Assembly (NCBI GenBank): GCA_963624415.1
Contig: CAVFPQ010000008.1
Location: 1 to 27,522, forward strand
Direction of reading: 5' to 3'
DNA length: 27,522 bases
Origin: RUG806 sp963624415
Lineage (GTDB): Bacteria > Bacillota > Clostridia > Oscillospirales > Acutalibacteraceae
Positions 7,806 through 14,284 of the stretch are shown here, in pieces. The translations under genes and the position numbers were made by a program. A model generated the notes under the pieces. The model had not been told where the DNA came from. It saw only the letters and a list, made by a program, of their open reading frames with translations, and did not search any database. Each line of letters starts with the position of its first letter. Position 1 is the first letter of the stretch.

Positions 7806-8285
7806 GTGGACTTTGGACTTTTTCTTCAGAGCGAAGACGCGGTTCTGAGGCAATATGCCGATACGGTGTACAGAGTTGCCGTGCGAAATACAAGCTCCCC
7901 GCAGGATGCCGAGGATATCTTTTCTCAGACCTTTCTGATATACTATACCAGAAAGCCCGTGTTTGAGACATCGGAGCACTGCAAGGCGTGGCTTTTAAGA
8001 GTCGCAATCAATCTCGCGCGCAACATATACCGTTCAAGAAAAAGACAGACGGAGCTTGACGAAACACTTCCGGCGGAAGAAAAAGGATACGCTCAGGCGG
8101 AGCTCTCGGGTGATCTTGAGGACGCATTGAAAAAAATCCGTCCCGAATACAGAGAAGTCATCTGTCTGTTCTATCTTCAGGAACTTTCGACCGCCGAAAT
8201 AGCCGAGGTGCTCAACAAAAACGAAAGCACCGTGCGAACTCAGCTCCAGAGAGCAAGAGAACAGCTTCGGAAAATTCTCGCTTGA
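7806..8285 (+). CDS. RNA polymerase sigma-70 family factor, ECF type
   Basis: The 159-residue protein has only the two domains of extracytoplasmic-function sigma factors. Region 2 covers about 12-80 and includes DAEDIF (34-39) and an arginine-rich end, RNIYRSRKR. Region 4 covers about 103-157, with the helix-turn-helix STAEIAEVLNKNESTVRTQL. It would direct RNA polymerase to a specific promoter set. The start is a GTG because the frame is closed by a TGA at 7776 and no ATG occurs earlier; AGAGAG lies 9 bases upstream. No anti-sigma factor with a membrane segment is adjacent, which is unusual for ECF operons. As first gene before the pilin, it may control T4SS or surface protein expression, but its targets are unknown. 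Confidence 0.93.
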   Translation: MDFGLFLQSEDAVLRQYADTVYRVAVRNTSSPQDAEDIFSQTFLIYYTRKPVFETSEHCKAWLLRVAINLARNIYRSRKRQTELDETLPAEEKGYAQAELSGDLEDALKKIRPEYREVICLFYLQELSTAEIAEVLNKNESTVRTQLQRAREQLRKILA

Positions 8286-8332
8286 AATCACAGCAAAAAA
8301 ATACAACAAAAAAATTTTTGGAGGATCAAAAA

Positions 8333-8731
8333 ATGAAAAGAACAGACAACCTCGCAGAAAAAAAGCTTTGCGGCCGCATAGGCGCAACGGCAATCATGTT
8401 TGTCCTTATGGCTGCTCCCGCATTTGCGGCAACCGACTGGTCAACCGTTGTCAGCCCCATCATCAGCTTCCTTAACACAATCTTAGGGCCCATGATCGCT
8501 ATTGTCGGAGCAATCGGCGCACTCTACTGCGTGCTTCTCGGTGTTAAGTTCGCGAAAGCCGAAGAGCCCCAGGACCGTGAGAAGGCAAAGACACACCTTA
8601 AGAACGCCATTATCGGCTTCGTGCTTATCTTCGTTCTTATCGTTGTTCTCAGACTCGCTATGCCTCAGCTTCTCAAGTGGGTTCAGGAGTCAACTGGCAC
8701 AAGCGTCGGCACTGTTGTTACAGGTAACTGA
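8333..8731 (+). CDS. VirB2/TrbC-like pilin subunit
   Basis: The 132-residue precursor has a basic head (KRTDNLAEKK), a hydrophobic signal segment and a signal-peptidase-I-like site AFA|A after residue 32. Two long hydrophobic helices follow (about 41-73 and 91-109), separated by the charged loop KFAKAEEPQDREKAKTHLKN. This two-helix layout is that of VirB2/TrbC-type pilins and of the pilin-like proteins of Firmicutes and mycoplasma integrative elements (Mbov_0395-type in my memory). It would be inserted in the membrane and polymerise into, or line, the secretion conduit. GGAGG lies 8 bases ahead of the ATG at 8333; an in-frame start at 8282 lacks one. A strong hairpin follows the gene. Confidence 0.88.
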   Translation: MKRTDNLAEKKLCGRIGATAIMFVLMAAPAFAATDWSTVVSPIISFLNTILGPMIAIVGAIGALYCVLLGVKFAKAEEPQDREKAKTHLKNAIIGFVLIFVLIVVLRLAMPQLLKWVQESTGTSVGTVVTGN

Positions 8732-8754
8732 TATTTTTAACCGATAACCAAAAG

Positions 8755-8804
8755 AAAGGGGAGCACTGAGCGATATAAAAACAAATCGTTTCAGCCTCCC
8801 CTTT
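8755..8804 (+). promoter_or_regulatory. Long hairpin in the mRNA after the pilin gene
   Basis: AAAGGGGAG (8755-8763) pairs perfectly with CTCCCCTTT (8796-8804). Inside, CTGA (8766-8769) pairs with TCAG (8791-8794) and CGAT (8771-8774) with ATCG (8785-8788), leaving a 10-base A-rich loop. No T-tract follows, so it is unlikely to be a full terminator. It could protect the 3' end of the pilin message or lower expression of downstream genes. Confidence 0.7.
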
Positions 8805-8877
8805 GTGCAATTTACGAAAATATACGGGAATATACAGCCGTCTGTATTTTTCCGGGAAAGGTTTTTTTTCAGCGACA

Positions 8878-9312
8878 ATGAATACAACCGATACACAGTT
8901 TGCGAAAATTAAAAATGTACTTCATGAAGCGACACATGAGCCCGACACAGTTCCGGCGGAGCTTATGTCACGTGTCGCAAAACGCTGTGAAGCCATATCG
9001 GCGGGGCAGCAGGCGGAAATGCTTCTCGAAAGTGGCTCCAAAATGCCGGCGGAAGAAGTATATGAGCTTGTTGCGGCGTCTGTCTTAGGGCAGCTTGCGT
9101 TGAAAAAAGATCTTCCCTCAGACAGGAGCGTCCCCGAGACAATACGCCTTGTGTCACAGTCGAAGGAGCTTCGCTCTCATCTTGACGGCACACCCGAAAA
9201 CGCTCTTAAATGCATAAAAAGCGGCGTGCTTGTAAAAGGTACATTTTCCTCTGCGAAAAAAGAAAATCAGCCGACAAAAACGCCTGTACAAAAAAACGGA
9301 GGAGTGCTGTAA
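8878..9312 (+). CDS. Small soluble protein of unknown function
   Basis: This 144-residue protein appears mostly helical, has no signal peptide or membrane segment, and ends in a flexible Lys/Pro/Thr tail (KKENQPTKTPVQKNGG). I recognise no family. The ATG at 8878 is the first clear start; AAAGG is about 17 bases upstream, so initiation may be weak, or coupled to whatever passes the hairpin at 8755-8804. Its stop codon overlaps the next start by one base (TAATG at 9310-9314), so it is translationally coupled to the secreted protein gene. Position between a T4SS pilin and an exported protein suggests an accessory role, but that is inference. Confidence 0.82.
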   Translation: MNTTDTQFAKIKNVLHEATHEPDTVPAELMSRVAKRCEAISAGQQAEMLLESGSKMPAEEVYELVAASVLGQLALKKDLPSDRSVPETIRLVSQSKELRSHLDGTPENALKCIKSGVLVKGTFSSAKKENQPTKTPVQKNGGVL

Positions 9313-10835
9313 TGATGAAAAAATCTTCCGTAAAACATTTTTTAAGATATGCTCTCTGCCTTGTGCTTACGGTGTCAATGCTTTTCGGCACAGTCGGCGG
9401 ATTCGGCAGTGATGCCGAGACGATAACAAATTCCGACGGACTTACTACCATATGGCGCTGGGAACGTGTTGACACTCAGGATGATCTGCCTACGAGCAGC
9501 GGCACATATATCGAAAACGGTGAGACTGCCATGTATTCTCATCCCGTTCTTCTTCTGTATACATGGAAGGGCGGCAACTATATGGTTGACGGAAACAACC
9601 ATACATCGGGCGACAGCTTCAAGTTTACCCGTACGGAGCTTGCTTCCGGTGTTGTATACGGTGTCAAGAATTTCAGAACTGCCGAAAATATTTCCCATAT
9701 GAGAATGAAGTATGCGGGTATTGACACCGGAAATGACAACATAAAGAAGTATCGCTTCCGTCTTGAGAGTGCCCAGCAGAAGGACACCGGAATAATCAGC
9801 AATCTTTCGCTCGAAAAAGATTATTATTTTCAGAATACGAAAAATGTAAGCGAATATACAAACATAAGTATAGTCACATATAATTCGTGTGATTACAGTG
9901 TATCTCCGGGGCGTGTAAAAATGTTCGCCAATATCGGCATGGCAAAGGATGCCAACATAAAAATTGACGACTCAAACGGCAATGTTTTCCCGGAACGTAC
10001 CTTTACAACGAGCATGGGCGAATTTGTAATGTATGTCGGATATATGGAGCAGTTGTCCTCTGTTAAGAGCAGCTTCACGATAGGTGACGGACAGGTCGCA
10101 AACTATAACGGACAGATTTATATTGAGCCCGGTGTCACAATAACCGTCAACAAGGGCGGAGTACTCAGTGTCAGCGGCACTCTTTACAACAACGGCGCGA
10201 TAATAAACAACGGCGGCGATATAGTAGTTCAGAAGAACGCCGTAATAGAACAGCTGACCACCGGAAAAGGCACCGGAGGCGGTATATGTCTTGACGGCGG
10301 CGACTTGGTCATTATGAGCGGCGCTCTTGTTACGACCGGTTCCATGGCTAAATTTACAGACTATCTTACACAGCTCGGCAGCGGCTTTGTTGTGCGAAAC
10401 GGTGCGACCGTAACAAACTTCGGCACACTTGTTGTGGGATGTGAATCAATGCTTATCTCGGGTGCGACAATCGACAACCGTGCTTCGGGCAAGATATTTT
10501 TCGGATTCAGACCCGTTGCAAAATACGCCGGAATACTCAGCTCACTCAATGCGTCCGACAAGAGGGCGGCTTCAACATATGAAACCACAAGCGTATACAA
10601 TTCAACCAAGATGGTTGCAAGCTATACCGAGTTTGTTTTTGTCGGCAGTGATGTAACACTGTCCAACAGCGGTTCGGTCTATCTCGGCGCATGGGCAATT
10701 CAGTTCTCAAAGGCAACCGGTGTCGCCGCTAAGGGCTCGGGCAGGATATACATTCAGTCGTGGGCAAGAAAAGAAGCCGCGGCAAGCTTCTGGTCACCGT
10801 TCCCGACGGGGTGGGAGAGTATGATTGCGGAGTGA
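9312..10835 (+). CDS. Secreted protein with a beta-solenoid-like region
   Basis: The 507-residue product starts with MMKKSS, a hydrophobic signal segment (about 10-30) and a likely cleavage region near GGFGSDAE. Residues about 266-463 are made of short Gly/Asn-rich turns, such as GVTITVNKGGVLSVSGTL, YNNGAIINNGGDIV and NGATVTNFGTLVV. These imply a right-handed parallel beta-helix, as in autotransporter-type adhesins and some carbohydrate-active proteins. There is no LPXTG motif or C-terminal membrane anchor. GGAGG precedes the ATG at 9312, which overlaps the stop codon of the previous gene; a second ATG follows at 9315. It is the last gene of the sigma factor-pilin operon, and its stop codon runs directly into a repeat array. 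An extracellular adhesin or pilus-associated role is possible. Confidence 0.88.
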   Translation: MMKKSSVKHFLRYALCLVLTVSMLFGTVGGFGSDAETITNSDGLTTIWRWERVDTQDDLPTSSGTYIENGETAMYSHPVLLLYTWKGGNYMVDGNNHTSGDSFKFTRTELASGVVYGVKNFRTAENISHMRMKYAGIDTGNDNIKKYRFRLESAQQKDTGIISNLSLEKDYYFQNTKNVSEYTNISIVTYNSCDYSVSPGRVKMFANIGMAKDANIKIDDSNGNVFPERTFTTSMGEFVMYVGYMEQLSSVKSSFTIGDGQVANYNGQIYIEPGVTITVNKGGVLSVSGTLYNNGAIINNGGDIVVQKNAVIEQLTTGKGTGGGICLDGGDLVIMSGALVTTGSMAKFTDYLTQLGSGFVVRNGATVTNFGTLVVGCESMLISGATIDNRASGKIFFGFRPVAKYAGILSSLNASDKRAASTYETTSVYNSTKMVASYTEFVFVGSDVTLSNSGSVYLGAWAIQFSKATGVAAKGSGRIYIQSWARKEAAASFWSPFPTGWESMIAE

Positions 10836-11043
10836 GCAGGATGCAATGAGCAATTAGGAATTAGCAATGAGCAATTAGGAATTAGCAATTAGCAATTAGG
10901 AATTAGCAATGAGCAATTAGGAATTAGCAATTAGCAATTAGGAATTAGCAATGAGCAATTAGGAATTAGCAATTAGCAATTAGGAATTAGCAATGAGCAA
11001 TTAGGAATTAGCAATTAGCAATTAGCAATTAGCAATTAGCAAT
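10836..11043. repeat. Tandem 21/42-bp repeat array of heptamers
   Basis: From 10850 to 11017 there are eight 21-bp units beginning GCAATTAGGAATT, which alternate at the end between CAATGA and CAATTA; the true repeat is therefore 42 bp, four times. About three GCAATTA heptamers and a GCAATGA follow. This is the opposite orientation to the array at 7408-7527. The first bases, TGAGCA (10833-10838), include the stop codon of the secreted protein gene. Confidence 0.96.
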
Positions 11044-11270
11044 GATTAAACGCTTAGGCGTTTTGGATTTATAAAGCTTACGCGGAAGATTATATTACCG
11101 TTTGATATCGGGCTTTAATGTCTGCGAAGCTTATATAAATCAAGTCCGCAGGACTTCCGACATTCTTAATTATGCATTCTTAATTATGCATTGTTCCGCT
11201 ATTGCCGGGTGCTTACATATTCCGAACAAACTTATTTAAAGCATAGAAGGTACAAATCAGAACATAGAGG
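11044..11270. repeat. Intergenic stretch with two hairpin motifs (module copy 4)
   Basis: AAACGC-TTAG-GCGTTT (11048-11063) is a 6-bp hairpin followed by TTGG and may act as a weak terminator. The second motif is the common module at 11124-11160 with core AAGTCC-GCA-GGACTT (11142-11156), then CTTAATTATGCATT twice. No clear sigma-A promoter for the downstream T4SS operon could be identified here; TTCCGAACAAAC at about 11220 is a possible alternative-sigma element but unsupported. Confidence 0.7.
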
Positions 11271-11279
11271 GTGTATGTT

Positions 11280-13295
11280 GTGTCGAAAAATTCAAAGCCT
11301 CATAAGATAAATCCCAAAATGATTATAATTTACATTGTCGCCGCATTGCTCGGCGGCGGTGTTGTCGGCTTTGTCGAGCGGACGGCGGTAAGAGGGGCAT
11401 TAAGCATGATAGGCGGAGATGGCTTTAGTTTTGAGCCTTCGCTTTTCCTTAAAATCGGCACATGGATTTACGGCTGGCTTACGGTAGCCGTGATATGGAT
11501 AGCCGTTTGGGGCTGGCCCATGCTTTTCGGCGGCAAGCTCCCGGGACTCGGACTTCTCGGCGGCAGAAAACGTGATGTGGTGGAAGATTCATCACTCGAA
11601 AACAGCCGTTTTATGACCGATGAAGAGCGTGACAAAAATTTCCCTGCTACGACATACGAAAAAATCGGCACGGTGAAAAAGGACGGCATTCCCGTTCGTG
11701 CCATTATGGATAAAAAAGGCGACCTTGAGGTAAATTTCCTCTCGGGCGCGCATTCCCTTGTTATAGGTTCCACCGGTTCCGGTAAGACAACAACATTCAT
11801 AAATCCCATGATTCAGCTTCTCGCCGCCACAAACTGCGGCAGTTCCATGATCATGACCGACCCCAAGGGCGAGCTTTTCTCGCTCCATTCGGCGTTTCTT
11901 AAAGAACGCGGCTATGATGTACAGCTGCTTGACCTTCGTGATACGTATTCGTCAAGCCGTTGGAATCCGCTTGAGAGCATATGGGATATGTATCAGGAAT
12001 ACATTCACTACGGCGATGGGATAAAGGCGCACCGTGACTCGATGTCGGCTTATCCCGATCTTACACAGCCCGACGGCATGGCGGATGAGGATGAAATCTG
12101 GGTTGAGTGGAACGGCAGAGCATACGCCGATATGACACATTGTCAGGATGATATAGCCGTTGCAAGACAGAAAGTATATGATGAGATGTTCGAGGACTTA
12201 AACGACCTTGTATCCGTCATGTGCCCCATCGAAAACGAAAAGGATCCGCTGTGGGAAAAGGGCGCTCGCTCGCTTATTATGGCTATTTGCCTTGCGATGC
12301 TTGAAGACAGCGCAGACCCCCGCCTCGGAATGACAAAAGACAAGTTTAATTTCTTTAACATAAACAAAGCCCTTTCAAACAGTGAAAACGAGTTTCAGGC
12401 TCTCAAGGACTATTTTGAAGGGCGTGATCCGCTGTCACAGGCGGCAACAATGTCCCGTCAGGTTCTGTCGGCGGCAGAGCAGACAATGGCGAGCTATATG
12501 TCAATCGCCTTCGACAAAATGACAATGTTCAACGACAGAGGTCTTTGCGGACTGACTTCAGCCACGGATATAAACCCGGCCTCGTTTGCCGAACGTCCGA
12601 CTGCACTGTTTTTGAAGATACCCGACGAAAAAGACACTCGTCACGCACTCGCTTCCGTCTTTATTCTGTGTATGTATAAAGCCCTTATCAAGGTTGCGTC
12701 CGGCAGAGAGGATCTGTCACTTCCCCGAAATGTATATTTTATTCTCGATGAGTTCGGCAATATGCCCAAAATCGAGAAGTTCGATAAAATGATAACAGTC
12801 GGCCGTTCCCGTAAAATCTGGTTCAACATGGTTGTTCAGAGCTATTCTCAGCTCAATAACGTCTACGGCGAAAAGGTTGCCGATATCGTCAAATCAAACT
12901 GCGGCATGAAAATGTTCATCGGTTCAAACGATATAGGCACGTGCAAGGAGTTTTCGGAGCTTTGCGGCAACATGACGGTACGCACGACTTCCACTTCCGC
13001 TTCTCTCGGCAGCAAGGAGGGCGATGTAAACATATCGTCGCAGACACAGACCAGACCGCTTATCTATCCCAGCGAGCTTCAGAAGCTCAACAACAAAGAA
13101 TCAACCGGCAACGCCATTATCGTTACATTCGGCAATCATCCGCTCAAAACAAAATATACTCCGAGCTACAAATGCCCGCTTTATAAAATCGGTCAGATGG
13201 AGACCGAGGAAATGCGCAGCCGTATGTTCCGTGCGGACAAGGTATATTATGACCTCGGCGTAAGAAACAGCATAGTATTGGGGGGAGAGGCATGA
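11280..13295 (+). CDS. VirD4/TraG-type type IV coupling protein
   Basis: The protein of about 671 residues has two N-terminal membrane segments (about 14-35 and 60-85) followed by a large cytoplasmic ATPase. Walker A is GSTGSGKT (163-170) and Walker B is YFILDEFGN (Asp490, Glu491). SGAHSLVIGSTG, MIMTDPKGEL and the RSRKIWFNMVVQSYSQL region are typical of the VirD4/TraG family. Coupling proteins recruit substrates, DNA-protein complexes or effectors, to the T4SS channel. The GTG at 11280 is preferred because AGAGGG lies 8 bases ahead; the GTG at 11271 has no ribosome site. It is the first gene of the T4SS operon and overlaps the next gene by 4 bases. No relaxase gene is beside it, so its substrate is unknown. 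Confidence 0.95.
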   Translation: MSKNSKPHKINPKMIIIYIVAALLGGGVVGFVERTAVRGALSMIGGDGFSFEPSLFLKIGTWIYGWLTVAVIWIAVWGWPMLFGGKLPGLGLLGGRKRDVVEDSSLENSRFMTDEERDKNFPATTYEKIGTVKKDGIPVRAIMDKKGDLEVNFLSGAHSLVIGSTGSGKTTTFINPMIQLLAATNCGSSMIMTDPKGELFSLHSAFLKERGYDVQLLDLRDTYSSSRWNPLESIWDMYQEYIHYGDGIKAHRDSMSAYPDLTQPDGMADEDEIWVEWNGRAYADMTHCQDDIAVARQKVYDEMFEDLNDLVSVMCPIENEKDPLWEKGARSLIMAICLAMLEDSADPRLGMTKDKFNFFNINKALSNSENEFQALKDYFEGRDPLSQAATMSRQVLSAAEQTMASYMSIAFDKMTMFNDRGLCGLTSATDINPASFAERPTALFLKIPDEKDTRHALASVFILCMYKALIKVASGREDLSLPRNVYFILDEFGNMPKIEKFDKMITVGRSRKIWFNMVVQSYSQLNNVYGEKVADIVKSNCGMKMFIGSNDIGTCKEFSELCGNMTVRTTSTSASLGSKEGDVNISSQTQTRPLIYPSELQKLNNKESTGNAIIVTFGNHPLKTKYTPSYKCPLYKIGQMETEEMRSRMFRADKVYYDLGVRNSIVLGGEA

Positions 13296-14236
13296 GAAAA
13301 AAACTTCTTTCGGTTCTCTTTTCCTGTGTGATATTCGTTCTGTGTGCGGTGACTTCTTTTGCGGCGTTCGGTTACAGCGGAGAGCTTGATCCCGAAACGG
13401 GCGAAGCAATGGCATCATCCTCCGACGGCGTGTCGGGCGGCACAAGAATAACAATGTCCGACGGCTCATACTATGACCGCACCCGACGCGGCTATGTCTA
13501 CACAGCCTCCGGCAATACTAAAGTGCTGTGTTCAATAGCGGACGGCATGATTGTCAATGACAGCGTAAAGATTGAAGCCGATTCCGGAATAGAAACCACG
13601 CTTTACAAAAACGGCACCGCAGTCGAAAATCCCGATTTCGCAAACATTTCCGAGGTCGGTGACTATGTGGTTGAAGTCAGTGTCGAAGGGCAGAAATATC
13701 AGCCGGTCTCTTTTTCGATAGTAAGTGATGTCACGTGCAAAATTTCGGGTTACACAATGCCCTCAGGCTTTTCGATAACCGGTGCGACACTTGATGATCA
13801 GGATATTGCATATGAATCCGGCTTTGTCGATATGGCAAAAGAGGGGCATTATGTCATAGATTATGCATGCAGCGCGAACGGACTTACTTATACTCTCGAT
13901 ATTACCGTTGACACAACGCCTCCCGTTCTGGCTTTGGCGGAGCTTAACGACAAAAATCAGGCGAGGGGACCTGTTTCACTTGCCGATATCGAAGAGGGCG
14001 CGTCAATCGGCATAACCTTAAACGGCAAGGAGATAAGCTATTCTTCCGAGCTTACCGAGAGCGGACAATATCAGATAACGCTCATTGATAAAGCCGGAAA
14101 CATAACTCACTACTCTTTTACCGTACTTGTTTATTTCAGCATAAGCACATGGGCGCTTATAGGGTGTGTGCTTGCGGTCGCGGCGGCGGTATTCGTATAT
14201 ATCTATCTGTCGAAAAAGCGGCTTGCGGTAAGGTGA
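13292..14236 (+). CDS. Membrane-anchored extracellular protein, Ig-like
   Basis: The 314-residue product has a signal peptide (1-24, SFA|AFG), an extracytoplasmic part of about 260 residues and a C-terminal membrane segment (about 286-306) ending in KKRLAVR, giving a type I topology. The outer part contains two or three beta-rich, Ig-like stretches. These include FANISEVGDYVVEVSVEGQ, EGHYVIDYACSANGL and the VDTTPPVLALAEL linker typical of bacterial Ig-like repeats. No sortase signal is present. Its 4-base overlap with the coupling protein gene (ATGA) and position before virB6 show it belongs to the machine. It could supply the exterior or cell-wall-spanning portion that other Gram-positive T4SSs obtain from VirB8-like or adhesin subunits. 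That role is inferred. Confidence 0.88.
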   Translation: MRKKLLSVLFSCVIFVLCAVTSFAAFGYSGELDPETGEAMASSSDGVSGGTRITMSDGSYYDRTRRGYVYTASGNTKVLCSIADGMIVNDSVKIEADSGIETTLYKNGTAVENPDFANISEVGDYVVEVSVEGQKYQPVSFSIVSDVTCKISGYTMPSGFSITGATLDDQDIAYESGFVDMAKEGHYVIDYACSANGLTYTLDITVDTTPPVLALAELNDKNQARGPVSLADIEEGASIGITLNGKEISYSSELTESGQYQITLIDKAGNITHYSFTVLVYFSISTWALIGCVLAVAAAVFVYIYLSKKRLAVR

Positions 14237-14284
14237 TTTAAGCTTTATTACCGTTTCTTTTAATTCTTACACGGAGGGCAGAGC

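Noticed and set aside
11048..11063. oriT-like inverted repeat near the coupling protein gene
   Set aside because: The short AAACGC/GCGTTT hairpin recurs in related form near 7275 and 20856 as part of the dispersed repeats, and no relaxase or known nick sequence accompanies it.
7205..11156. Insertion sequence or MITE with terminal inverted repeats
   Set aside because: The repeats lack a transposase, and no clear terminal inverted repeats with target-site duplications could be delimited by eye; kept only as a repeat family.
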